Source: a virus
Strand: one strand, 5' to 3'
Length of the DNA stretch: 42,944 nt
IMG/VR virus record: IMGVR_UViG_3300031707_000046
Location: 1-42,944 of that record
Shown here one piece after another: positions 22,929-30,371 of the stretch. Below the pieces are notes generated by a model. The model saw nothing but the letters and a program-made list of their open reading frames with translations. It made no database searches and had not been told where the DNA came from. The translations under genes and the position numbers were made by a program. How positions within the stretch are numbered: the first letter of the stretch is position 1; the number at the start of each line of letters is the position of its first letter.

Positions 22929-24422
22929 TCAGTCCGGCCCGACGTCGCGGCCGCCCCCGCCGACGTAGTATCTCCCCGAGCCCGGGTTGTAGAACGCGAG
23001 GAGGAACGAGTCCGCGCAGTCGGGCGACCGGAGGGTCGTCCGCTCCGTGTACTCCTTCTTGCTCTCGATCACGCGCCGGCCGGCCTTGTCGAGCGCCTTC
23101 GACTTCCTGTTGACGAGCTCGGCCTGGAGCCGGTCATCAGGTGGGCAGGCGATCTCGTGGACGATCGCCCCGACCTCGAACCACATCTCGGAGGCGACAT
23201 CCGGGTACTTGTCCGGGTCGCCGGCCTTGCCCCCGAAGTTGACCGGGACGATCTTGTACTTCCTCGACTGCAGGATGTCCGTCACGCCGCCGCCGACCCC
23301 CGTGTCGTCGACCTTGATCCTCATCTTCCGGTTGTGGCCGAAGTACGTCTCGGCCTCGTCCGCGATGAAGACGAGCCTCGCTTTCTCCGGGAGGTTCGGC
23401 GTCGGGATGACCTTCCTCCCTATGACCCGGAGGCCCTTCCGGTGCGTGAACGTGGTGTCGGCCGTGCCCCCGCGCGCGACATCGATCCCGCCCTCCTCCG
23501 CGCCCTCGAGCCCGAACTTCGGGTCCTCCCAGTTCTTGAACATCTGCATGACCTGGGAGAGCTTGATGATCGTGTCGGCGCCGGCATCGACGATCTCGCC
23601 GTTGACCTTGGTCAGCGAGAGGACCGAGTCCTTACCCCAGTCGTCGTAGCAGGTCTGGATGTACTTCGGCGTCGCGATCTGGATCTGGAAATCCTTTGGC
23701 GAGATCCACGTCCTCTTGAAGCGGTCCGGCCGCATCGGGTCCGGGACGTCGATCCCGCGGAACTTCTCGCCCGTGACGTACGGCGAGTCGAACGCGGAGA
23801 CGTGGATCCTGTTCCACTCGCTCCGGTCGCCCTGGAATATCTTCCAGAACTCGTCCCCGACCTGGACGCCGTCGGTCGTCGAGATCACGAGCCAGCGGCA
23901 GAAGCCGCCGGTCATCGAGCCGCGGCTCGCGTCCCAGACCCAGCGCGGGATCCCCTTCGCCTCGTCGAAGATGAAGAGGATCGACGGCGCGTGCCAGCCC
24001 TCGGCGCGGGGCGGCTTGTCCGTCGAGAAGCCGATCGCGTAGTGGTCCGCGTCCGCCGTCTTGATGTCCATGGTCTGGCACTCGCCCTCGAGCTCGAACC
24101 GGCTCCGGGCGTAGATCGCGTTGATCTCGGACCAGAGGAGCATCTTGACCTGCGTCCATGTCGGCGCCGTGGTGATGACCTTCGAGTTCTCGACGCAGTT
24201 GAGGAACCAGGTCGCGATCTCGGCCGCGGAGAACGTCTTCGAGACCCCGTGGCAGGCCCGGACGGCCGTCTTCTCGTTGTCGCGGATCGACCAGAGCGTC
24301 TCGCGCTGCTTCGACCAGGTCCGGTGTCCGAGCGCGTGCTCGACGTAGAAGACGGGGTCCTCCCGGTACTTCTGGAGGAGCGTCCTCACGACGCGCGCGG
24401 ACCTGGCGTCAAGTTCCATCAT
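22929..24422 (-). CDS. terL: Terminase large subunit
   Basis: 497 residues. The ATPase half has a Walker A-like ACHGVSKTF (residues 56-64; Gly to Ser deviation from GxGKT is common in terminases), the adenine-related motif ITTAPTWTQVK and Walker B ILFIFDEA (148-155). The nuclease half has the metal-ligand Asp blocks GIDVARGGTAD and KVDDTGVGGGVTD, with a final SPDCADSFLLAF. It packages DNA into the prohead and cuts it. Overlaps the small subunit gene by 14 bases. No cohesive-end site can be recognised, so pac-type headful cutting remains possible. Confidence 0.95.
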   Translation of the reverse strand: MMELDARSARVVRTLLQKYREDPVFYVEHALGHRTWSKQRETLWSIRDNEKTAVRACHGVSKTFSAAEIATWFLNCVENSKVITTAPTWTQVKMLLWSEINAIYARSRFELEGECQTMDIKTADADHYAIGFSTDKPPRAEGWHAPSILFIFDEAKGIPRWVWDASRGSMTGGFCRWLVISTTDGVQVGDEFWKIFQGDRSEWNRIHVSAFDSPYVTGEKFRGIDVPDPMRPDRFKRTWISPKDFQIQIATPKYIQTCYDDWGKDSVLSLTKVNGEIVDAGADTIIKLSQVMQMFKNWEDPKFGLEGAEEGGIDVARGGTADTTFTHRKGLRVIGRKVIPTPNLPEKARLVFIADEAETYFGHNRKMRIKVDDTGVGGGVTDILQSRKYKIVPVNFGGKAGDPDKYPDVASEMWFEVGAIVHEIACPPDDRLQAELVNRKSKALDKAGRRVIESKKEYTERTTLRSPDCADSFLLAFYNPGSGRYYVGGGGRDVGPD

Positions 24423-24828
24423 CGACCCCCTTCAGGCTCTTTTTCATATCCGCGAGCGAGAGCCTAGCCGTGAGGCTGACGGCGCCCTTGACCTCGTGCC
24501 GGTCCTTCCACTCGTGCGGCCGGCGGTTTTTCAGCCAGAAAATCATCGCCGTCGTGTCACCCGGTACATCGATTTTCTTCTCCTTGAGATCTGTGAATGA
24601 ATAGCCGACCCCCTTATGATAGAGCGCCGCGACGACTCGGAAATCAGCTTTGTCCTTGCCGCGCCTGATCGCTATGTCGATCGTCTTCTGGCGGCGCCGT
24701 ATATTTTTCAATGAGGTCGGGGATATCCCGAGGATCGCCGCTATTTGCTCATTCGTCCCGCCCATCGCGGCGATAGATTCGACCTTTGAGGGATCGAGTC
24801 TTTTTGGTGTCGGACCGAATTTTTTCAT
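24409..24828 (-). CDS. terS: Terminase small subunit
   Basis: 139 residues (MKKFGPTPKRLDPSKVESIA). The N-terminal helix-turn-helix (GGTNEQIAAILGISPTSLKNI) recognises the packaging site. A central oligomerisation part (GVGYSFTDLKEKKIDVPGD) and a C-terminal NRRPHEWKDRHEVKGAV stretch, typical of small terminase subunits, follow. Immediately upstream of terL. Confidence 0.92.
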   Translation of the reverse strand: MKKFGPTPKRLDPSKVESIAAMGGTNEQIAAILGISPTSLKNIRRRQKTIDIAIRRGKDKADFRVVAALYHKGVGYSFTDLKEKKIDVPGDTTAMIFWLKNRRPHEWKDRHEVKGAVSLTARLSLADMKKSLKGVDDGT

Positions 24829-24841
24829 TTACTTGACATCC

Positions 24842-25819
24842 TTAACTGGGGGCATGACCTAGCACCTTGTCCTTGATCACCCTCGCGATCGCCTCCATGA
24901 ACTTCGGCATGACCGCGTTCCCGAGGCTCTTCTTCTTGATCTGATATCTTCCGACCAGCTTGAAGTCGTCGGGAAACGAGCATATGCGCTTTAATTCCCC
25001 GATCGAAAGCACGCGGTCCTCGGTCGGATGGATGAGGGCCCCGAATCCTATTCCCCCGACGAGCGCGGCGAGCGCCGGACACGGCCGGTTCCGGTGCACC
25101 CTCCTGGTCTGGAAGTCCTTCCTGACCCCTCTTACGTCCGCGACCGATTGGCCCTCCCTCATGAGCGGAATCCACTTCTGGAAAAAATGAGTGAGCGCCG
25201 GCGGCGTTTCCTTATCATGAATTCCGGAAGTTGCCTCCGCAAAAGTCTTCGTCCTTCTCATCCTTTCCGGATAATCCGGACTCAGCCCCAGGTCTTTCCT
25301 GACCCCGATGAAAATCAGCCTCGGCCGGTTCTGGGCGACCCCATGCCATTTCGCGTTCATCAGCCTGCACCTGACCAAATAACCGCATTTCCGGAGTTCC
25401 CTGAGCGCCTCGTTGAATATTCCGCGCATCGATCCCTTCGCCATCCCCGAGACGTTCTCCATGACGAAGGTCCTCGGCGCGAGCGCCCTGATGAGCCGCA
25501 CGAATTCCATGAACAGGTCATTCCTCGGATCCGTGATCCTGCGTTTTCCCGCGGTCGAGAACCCCTGGCATGGGGGCGACGCGTCGAGCAGGTCGAGTTC
25601 CCCCTTCTTTATCCCGCAGAATTCGAGGATCTCGCGTCCGGTCACCCCTTTGACGTCCCTCAGCCAGCATGGGACGTCCGGAAAATTAAGCCGGAAGGTC
25701 TCGACTGCCTTCTTGTCAAAGTCAATCGCCAAGAGTTCCCGGTATCCGGCCCATTTGTAGCCGAGCGAGGATCCTCCGCATCCGGAAAACAAGCTGATAA
25801 CGGTTGGCTTCTTCACCAT
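24842..25819 (-). CDS. C5-cytosine DNA methyltransferase
   Basis: 325 residues from ATG 25819 (MVKKPTVISLFSGCGGSS), overlapping the ParB-like gene stop. All core motifs are present: I (FSGCGGSSLG), IV (ASPPCQGFS, catalytic Cys 84), VI (ENVSGM), VIII (QNRPRLIFIGVR), X (KSLGNAVMPKF). The target-recognition region between VIII and IX is short. No partner restriction gene is seen, so it is probably a solitary anti-restriction methylase protecting phage DNA during packaging. Confidence 0.93.
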   Translation of the reverse strand: MVKKPTVISLFSGCGGSSLGYKWAGYRELLAIDFDKKAVETFRLNFPDVPCWLRDVKGVTGREILEFCGIKKGELDLLDASPPCQGFSTAGKRRITDPRNDLFMEFVRLIRALAPRTFVMENVSGMAKGSMRGIFNEALRELRKCGYLVRCRLMNAKWHGVAQNRPRLIFIGVRKDLGLSPDYPERMRRTKTFAEATSGIHDKETPPALTHFFQKWIPLMREGQSVADVRGVRKDFQTRRVHRNRPCPALAALVGGIGFGALIHPTEDRVLSIGELKRICSFPDDFKLVGRYQIKKKSLGNAVMPKFMEAIARVIKDKVLGHAPS

Positions 25820-26304
25820 TTGTATCCGCACTTCGGGCATTCATTCTTCGTCTCGAGCTCGTCGAGATCCTTCTCGTCATTCCTGAGGTCCGGCCCGATC
25901 CCGTCGATGACGGCCTTGAGGTCCATCGGGGATCCCAGGTCTACCTTAAAATCGCCGAGGTCGATCTCCGCGACATGGGGAAGGACGAGTTCCGCGAGGC
26001 GGTCCTCCTCGTAATAGCCGGCGCGGTCGTTGTCGCTCAGCGCGTATTCGATCCTCTTTGCCTCGGTCTTCGCATCGACGATGCTGATATCGATTTCCTT
26101 TAAGCCGAATTCCTTCAGCGCACGGAGTCTCATGTTGCCACCGAGGACGACGTACTTCCCGTTCTCCTTGCACGCGACGAGCGGCTTGTAGAGCCCGAGC
26201 TTCTGGATCTGCTTTTTTAGGCGGGCAAAGTCTCCCTCCAGGATCCCCCGCGGGTTCTTCGCCCACGGGACGACGGAGGAGATCGGAACCTTGAGAATAT
26301 TCAT
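25813..26304 (-). CDS. ParB/Srx-like nuclease-domain protein
   Basis: 163 residues. The N-terminal ~100 residues match the phage ParB-like nuclease domain: PISSVVPWAKNPR, LKKQIQKLGLYKPLV, KYVVLGGNMRLRALKEF. The C-terminus ends with a single zinc knuckle (ECPKCGYKW). Such proteins are often coded with DNA methylases next to the terminase, as here, and may bind or nick DNA near the packaging site. No ParA partner or centromere is present, so plasmid partition is unlikely. Confidence 0.85.
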   Translation of the reverse strand: MNILKVPISSVVPWAKNPRGILEGDFARLKKQIQKLGLYKPLVACKENGKYVVLGGNMRLRALKEFGLKEIDISIVDAKTEAKRIEYALSDNDRAGYYEEDRLAELVLPHVAEIDLGDFKVDLGSPMDLKAVIDGIGPDLRNDEKDLDELETKNECPKCGYKW

Positions 26305-26648
26305 TCCTTCTCGCCCCTCAATAATTTGAAGATCACTTGGTGGTCATCGCGATTCTCTTTTCGCCACTCCGTCATGTTCTTGTTGATTCCAGAAATCTCC
26401 GTTTCATGTTTTTGCAGCTTTTCACCGTGGTCCCGGAGCAGATTTGAAACTCCGTTCCCTGGAGCCGCTGGAATTGTCGGCGCTGGATCTTTGGGCTTTT
26501 GCGTCCCGCGTTTAAGCAGGGCGATCCAGGCCCCGACGTTGGACACGATCAGCACGATCATTCCGGCATCGAGAACGATCGTCGATTTGCCCCCGGCCGC
26601 CGCCGCTGCTTCTTGAGCCACCTGTACTATTTCTGGTCCGATCATCAC
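26301..26648 (-). CDS. Single-span membrane protein in the lysis cluster
   Basis: 115 residues. One transmembrane helix at about residues 22-45 (TIVLDAGMIVLIVSNVGAWIALL), then a Pro-rich linker and a coiled coil (LRDHGEKLQKHETEISGINKN). The topology (membrane helix plus periplasmic or cytoplasmic coiled coil) resembles class II/III holins or an inner-membrane spanin. It follows a lipoprotein and endolysin. Assignment as i-spanin or holin is open. Confidence 0.65.
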   Translation of the reverse strand: MMIGPEIVQVAQEAAAAAGGKSTIVLDAGMIVLIVSNVGAWIALLKRGTQKPKDPAPTIPAAPGNGVSNLLRDHGEKLQKHETEISGINKNMTEWRKENRDDHQVIFKLLRGEKE

Positions 26649-26902
26649 TTCCCCCTTGACGCCTTTCGGAGCTTGATGATTTCCCGCTTGAGTTCATCGA
26701 CCCAGCGGATGAACGCCTGGTTAACGATCAGATTTCCGTCCTCGGTGAATGCGAGCGGATTCAGGCGAACCTCGGGGCCCGGGTTCAAGACGTCGTAGGA
26801 CGGGTAGAGGGCCGGGTTATAACGCGAGCACGCCTCAGTCAAAAAGCAGAGCGCGCAGAGCGTTAAGATCCCGATCCCGAAAAGCCTTCGTATACTTTTC
26901 AC
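26645..26902 (-). CDS. Putative lipoprotein of the lysis cluster
   Basis: 85 residues from GTG 26902 (MKSIRRLFGIGILTLC), with AAGGACAG upstream. It has a signal peptide ending in LTEAC, a non-canonical lipobox (Glu at -2). The mature part YNPALYPSYDVLNPGPEVRLNP resembles small phage lipoproteins near lysis genes. Its first 23 codons overlap the preceding 56-residue gene in another frame. That layout recalls Rz/Rz1, where the outer-membrane spanin overlaps the upstream gene. Confidence 0.72.
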   Translation of the reverse strand: MKSIRRLFGIGILTLCALCFLTEACSRYNPALYPSYDVLNPGPEVRLNPLAFTEDGNLIVNQAFIRWVDELKREIIKLRKASRGK

Positions 26903-27005
26903 GTCTGTCCTTATCCTTCTCGCTCTCGATGGCCGTCTCGACCTGGGCCTCCAGGTCGATGATCTTTTCGAGAAGTGCGAGGATGTCCTTGAGGGCGATC
27001 GCCAT
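26835..27005 (-). CDS. Short coiled-coil protein overlapping the lipoprotein gene
   Basis: 56 residues from ATG 27005 (MAIALKDILALLEKIIDLEAQ), with GGAG 6 bases ahead of the start and the endolysin stop 3 bases upstream. Almost entirely a charged helix (TAIESEKDKDRREKYTKAF). No membrane segment, so it is not a classical i-spanin. Ends within the lipoprotein gene in a different frame. Confidence 0.65.
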   Translation of the reverse strand: MAIALKDILALLEKIIDLEAQVETAIESEKDKDRREKYTKAFRDRDLNALRALLFD

Positions 27006-27008
27006 GAT

Positions 27009-27479
27009 TCACTCCAATATCTTCCTGAACGGATCAACGATGACCGGCGTCCCCTTGCGATAAGTCAGGGGCCTCATCTTTATGAAGGCGTTTTCTCGGA
27101 CTGCATCCGATATCGTGGTCGTTTTAGACCCGCCCCCCGAGGCCCCGATCACGTGCCCATTGTCGACCATGAGCATCACGTGGACCGCATGACCCTTGTC
27201 ATCGAGCCAGAATGCCAGGCACCCCGCGTATCCGAGCGTGACAGCGGCTGGTTTGAAAATCGTATAAAGTTCATCGGCCGTATAATCGCGCCCTTGCACC
27301 CTGCCGACGGCTTGAAGGACCTCGACGATGAATCCCGAACAGTCGAAGCCTTCCATCGGGTCATCGCCCCCCCATCGATAGGGCGTCCCGATGAAGTGCT
27401 TGGCGTAGTCCACCGCGACGGCGCGGAGGTAGTCGGCCCGGAAAAGGTCGTCTGGCTTCACGCCTTCAGCGTGAGGCAA
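27009..27479 (-). CDS. NlpC/P60 endolysin-like peptidase
   Basis: 156 residues if started at TTG 27479; GTG 27461 is an alternative, since neither has a strong ribosome site. The NlpC/P60 catalytic Cys is in FDCSGFIVEV (Cys 47), the His is HAVHVMLMVDNGHVIGASGG (His 100; 109 also conserved). RWGGDDPMEGFDCSG is the family hallmark. No signal peptide, so export would depend on a holin. It cuts stem-peptide bonds of peptidoglycan and is probably the lytic enzyme. Confidence 0.88.
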   Translation of the reverse strand: MPHAEGVKPDDLFRADYLRAVAVDYAKHFIGTPYRWGGDDPMEGFDCSGFIVEVLQAVGRVQGRDYTADELYTIFKPAAVTLGYAGCLAFWLDDKGHAVHVMLMVDNGHVIGASGGGSKTTTISDAVRENAFIKMRPLTYRKGTPVIVDPFRKILE

Positions 27480-27546
27480 AATAAAAAGTTGTCAACGGAT
27501 TTACATAATTAAGATATTGGTTTCCCCATATAACCGGGAGAAAATA

Positions 27547-27942
27547 TTATTTATCATAAGTCCTTAAATATTGTTCTAAACATTCAAAGCGGTCATAGAT
27601 CCGGTTCGGCTCACTATCGTTCACGACGAGAACCGCCTTCATCGGATCGACCGCGCGGCCGCACCATGAGCAGGAGACGGGGAAGGGCCACTTCGGCCCC
27701 GCCGGCCCCGCGCTCTCCACCGGTCGCTCGATTTTCGCCGGCCGGCCGATCAGTCGCCTTTGTCCTCTTCCCTCGGCATGGACGGGGCACGGGTTCTGGG
27801 GGCATTTCGGGAACTCACCTTTCGCCCGCCTCAGCCGGACCTTGCGCGGAAGGCAGAAGTTTTGCCGGCGTCCAGGGCAGAAGGCGCAATCTTTGACCTC
27901 AAAGACCTGGTCGCGCCATTCGAGGACCATTCGTTTCTGCAT
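27547..27942 (-). CDS. Cys-rich hypothetical protein
   Basis: 131 residues (MQKRMVLEWRDQVFEVKDC). CAFCPGRRQNFC, CPQNPCPVH and a later CSWCGRAVD give up to three zinc knuckles. Low-complexity Arg/Pro in the middle. Weak ribosome site (AAAGGGA). The 67-base AT-rich gap between it and the endolysin contains no clear promoter; a TTGACA at 27490-27495 (minus) has no -10 partner. Confidence 0.55.
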   Translation of the reverse strand: MQKRMVLEWRDQVFEVKDCAFCPGRRQNFCLPRKVRLRRAKGEFPKCPQNPCPVHAEGRGQRRLIGRPAKIERPVESAGPAGPKWPFPVSCSWCGRAVDPMKAVLVVNDSEPNRIYDRFECLEQYLRTYDK

Positions 27943-27990
27943 AAGTTTTTCCCTTTCAGCCCCGGAAAGGGGCCCGGTGAAAGGAGGTTG

Positions 27991-28015
27991 AAAAGAAAAG
28001 CCCGGGCCCCCCGGG
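27991..28015 (-). terminator. GC stem plus T-rich tail after the holin-like gene
   Basis: On the minus strand CCCGG-GGGGC-CCGGG is followed by CTTTTCTTTT. A short rho-independent-like terminator or attenuator in the 87-base gap. Its stem is only 5 bp, so it is weak. Confidence 0.4.
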
Positions 28016-28029
28016 GGATTAATCGTGCT

Positions 28030-28374
28030 TCAGGTCTTCGCCAGACGCGAATCAGCCTTGAATAAGATGCCGACGATCGCCGTCAGGACTGCAATGATTA
28101 TCTCCGGCGAGATCGGCATATTCACTCCAGCCGTTCCCAGGGCTCCGACGATGGCGGAGACGATGGTGAGCAAAAATTTCGGGTCCTTGAACCGTCCGAT
28201 CTGCGCTCCGATCTTGGCGATATCGGCCTTAGCCTCGCCAAAGACCCAGACCAGGATTGAGCCAAGAGTGGCCGCAAGGGCGACGGCGTTGATGGACAGG
28301 CCGAACTCCGAGACCATGATGGCCAGGACCGCGCCGATGATGGCCACAACCACCGCGATTGTCTTCCTGCTCAT
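28030..28374 (-). CDS. Holin-like multi-span membrane protein
   Basis: 114 residues from ATG 28374 (MSRKTIAVVVAIIGAVL), with GAGGAAGG upstream. Three to four hydrophobic helices: IAVVVAIIGAVLAIMVSEFG, INAVALAATLGSILVWVFG, FLLTIVSAIVGALGTAG, IIIAVLTAIVGILF. Short charged tail (KADSRLAKT). Size and topology suit a class I/III holin; it precedes the endolysin by two genes. Confidence 0.7.
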   Translation of the reverse strand: MSRKTIAVVVAIIGAVLAIMVSEFGLSINAVALAATLGSILVWVFGEAKADIAKIGAQIGRFKDPKFLLTIVSAIVGALGTAGVNMPISPEIIIAVLTAIVGILFKADSRLAKT

Positions 28375-28424
28375 GATGAGCACCTTCCTCGAATTTATTC
28401 TCTCGCCCGTGGGGGCGTGAGTTG

Positions 28425-28640
28425 CTATTTCGATTTCTTCTTTTTCCCCTTTGCCTTCGGCTCGGCGATCTTCATCGCGTTCGAGAGCATTTGGCAACGC
28501 TCCTCGAGCGCCTTCCTTTCGCTCTCCTTCCGCTCGATCGCCTTGTCGACGGCTTTGATCTCGGCCGAGACAATCCCTTTCTCTGTGGCGATCGCGGAGT
28601 AGACCTGATCCTCTTTCCCGAATAATTCTTGTTCCTTCAT
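28425..28640 (-). CDS. Small coiled-coil protein
   Basis: 71 residues (MKEQELFGKEDQVYSAIATE) behind GGAGGATTAAACAG. Long helix of alternating charges (AVDKAIERKESERKALEE) ending in a poly-Lys tail (KAKGKKKKSK). The basic tail could bind nucleic acid. Function unknown. Confidence 0.6.
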   Translation of the reverse strand: MKEQELFGKEDQVYSAIATEKGIVSAEIKAVDKAIERKESERKALEERCQMLSNAMKIAEPKAKGKKKKSK

Positions 28641-28645
28641 TCTGT

Positions 28646-28882
28646 TTAATCCTCCATTTCAAATTCATCCGGCTCTGGCTCCATTTCCGGGTCCATCTCG
28701 ACGGCCGGATAGATCGAGCATAGGCAGTTCACCGGTGCCGGCGGTGCGATCCATTGGTCGAGAATTCTTCCGCACCTGATGCAGCCCACGACTGTCCAGG
28801 AGGTGAGATCGTCACTGATCACATCGGCCGCGCGCCGCTCATGGATTCCCGCGGCGCAAAGGATCCTCCCGATCAATCCCAC
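28646..28882 (-). CDS. Small zinc-knuckle protein
   Basis: 78 residues from GTG 28882 (MGLIGRILCAAGIHERR), 7 bases after GGAGGGGG; it overlaps the upstream stop. One CxxC (VVGCIRCGRILDQW) and a Glu/Asp-rich C-terminus (EMDPEMEPEPDEFEMED). Possibly one half of a zinc ribbon. Function unknown. Confidence 0.6.
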   Translation of the reverse strand: MGLIGRILCAAGIHERRAADVISDDLTSWTVVGCIRCGRILDQWIAPPAPVNCLCSIYPAVEMDPEMEPEPDEFEMED

Positions 28883-29298
28883 AACCAGACCCCCTCCCAC
28901 TCGTGGACCCGGTCCCGGGCCGCATCCCTCGGGAATGCCTCGTCCAGCCGCGCCTCCCAGTACCTGACCTCGGACTTGTCATACGCGCCGGCGTTCATGC
29001 GCCTCAGCCAGGCCTTGTACTTTTTCAGGGAGATCCGGCCCGGCGGAAAATCGAAGAATCCGATCATGTCGTCTATCAATTTAGCCCGGATCTCTTGGTC
29101 CTTCTTCACAAGATTCTGCTGGAATGCCTTCTGGTTTTCCCAGTCGCTGTGGAACGCCTCGTCGATCTCCCGGACCTTCTGTCCGAGCTCGCCCAAGGCG
29201 GCCTCATGCAGGAAATGGTCCAGAAGTTTCTCATCCTTTATCAGATCGATGACGACCCGACTCATCTTTACTGTCAGCGCCTTTTTTTCTTCACCCAC
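28873..29298 (-). CDS. Hypothetical helical protein
   Basis: 141 residues from GTG 29298 (MGEEKKALTVKMSRVV); an internal ATG (MSRVVIDL) is an alternative start. All-helical, acidic (LLDHFLHEAALGELGQKV...AFHSDWENQKAFQQNL). No recognised domain. It overlaps the upstream gene by 25 bases. Confidence 0.55.
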   Translation of the reverse strand: MGEEKKALTVKMSRVVIDLIKDEKLLDHFLHEAALGELGQKVREIDEAFHSDWENQKAFQQNLVKKDQEIRAKLIDDMIGFFDFPPGRISLKKYKAWLRRMNAGAYDKSEVRYWEARLDEAFPRDAARDRVHEWEGVWLWD

Positions 29299-29531
29299 CC
29301 CGTCCCCCTTTCCCAGATGTACCCGGCCGCGTCCCTTGACTCTGCGCGGAGCTGGCGCCGACGGCTCGGGAACTTCGCCTCGTTCGCGTAGTCGAGCCTG
29401 AGCTCCCGCAGGATGGCTTCCGCCGTGTCCGGCAGGTCGGTCATGTCCGGCGCTCGCGGCCGGAAGATGCCCGCCATACCATCTAAAAGGGCGGCCAGGA
29501 AGAAGCTCCTCTTCATTGTGTAGTTCTTCAT
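29274..29531 (-). CDS. Hypothetical basic protein
   Basis: 85 residues (MKNYTMKRSFFLAALLDGMA), weakly hydrophobic at the N-terminus and basic in the second half (PSRRRQLRAESRDAAGYI, ending KKKRR). Overlaps the radical SAM gene stop by 4 bases. Function unknown. Confidence 0.5.
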   Translation of the reverse strand: MKNYTMKRSFFLAALLDGMAGIFRPRAPDMTDLPDTAEAILRELRLDYANEAKFPSRRRQLRAESRDAAGYIWERGTGWVKKKRR

Positions 29532-30367
29532 GTCAATTGCCCCGTGCTTTCGTTTAGTAAATTTTTCAATTTAAATGCGACGATTTTTGGTCTACACCAT
29601 TCCCGTTGGAATTGACGCCAGTCCACGTTCGGCCATCCACTATCGTCGCGGTAAAGCATCGCAAATGGAAGGACGCCTAAAGAAAGAACAAATTTCAATC
29701 TTTCCTCTGCGGCGGTAAACGTATCTCCGGGATATCCAATCAGAACATAGGCCGATAATGAATGATTCCGGCCAAAACCCGCACCCTTCATCATCTTGAC
29801 CGCTGAATCCAATGACTCTTTTTCGGAAGGTTGATCATAACCAAAATAAATAGATTTGGGATTAAGGCGGACAAGAGATTCGGCAATCCAGGGTTCCATC
29901 CTCGCGGCTTCGAACCCGCCGGAGAAAACCGCTTTTTTGGATTGATGTGAAAGCATTTCAAAGACCGCCTCGATATGCGGCCTTGAGCAAGCCAGGAGGT
30001 TATTGTCCTGGACGTTCCACCCATTGTTTATTGAAAGTTCCCTAATATTTCCCTCTCTTTTTCCGACGTAGCAAAACCAGCATCTGTTCGAACAGCCCCT
30101 TGACGTGATGACATATCCCTTTTTTAGATATCGACCCGGAACGAAATCCGCCCCAGGATCGTCCAGTGCGGGTCCGCCCAATTTTATGGGCGCTCTCCAC
30201 TTCCAACATTCGGCCATTCTTTCCGCCTTTCCTAGGTCATAGGTGAACGCGACGCTGATATGGATCTCGTCACAATTCGGCGTGAATAAGTCAGGATATC
30301 CAATCCGTACCATTCCATCGTCCGGCGTCGCCGCCGTTCTCCTAGGAAAAACTCTTAGAATTTCCAT
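29528..30367 (-). CDS. Radical SAM enzyme
   Basis: 279 residues. The 4Fe-4S cluster motif CxxxCxxC is at 92-99 (GCSNRCWFCYVGKREG). SAM-side features follow: ELSINNGWNVQDNNLL, then a partial TIM-barrel pattern (SIYFGYDQPSEKESLD; SAYVLIGYPGDT). The gene is visibly more AT-rich than its neighbours, suggesting recent acquisition. Substrate unknown; phage radical SAM proteins include tRNA or DNA-modification and cofactor enzymes, but no specific subfamily can be named. Confidence 0.85.
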   Translation of the reverse strand: MEILRVFPRRTAATPDDGMVRIGYPDLFTPNCDEIHISVAFTYDLGKAERMAECWKWRAPIKLGGPALDDPGADFVPGRYLKKGYVITSRGCSNRCWFCYVGKREGNIRELSINNGWNVQDNNLLACSRPHIEAVFEMLSHQSKKAVFSGGFEAARMEPWIAESLVRLNPKSIYFGYDQPSEKESLDSAVKMMKGAGFGRNHSLSAYVLIGYPGDTFTAAEERLKFVLSLGVLPFAMLYRDDSGWPNVDWRQFQREWCRPKIVAFKLKNLLNESTGQLT

Positions 30368-30371
30368 CTGG

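Noticed and set aside
25813-26304. Plasmid-type partition system (ParB)
   Set aside because: No ParA ATPase or centromere repeats, and an integrase and attP are present; the domain is the phage ParB-like nuclease type.
27467-27500. Promoter at TTGACA 27490-27495 (minus) before the endolysin
   Set aside because: No -10-like hexamer at 15-19 bp downstream; the TTGACA alone is not sufficient.
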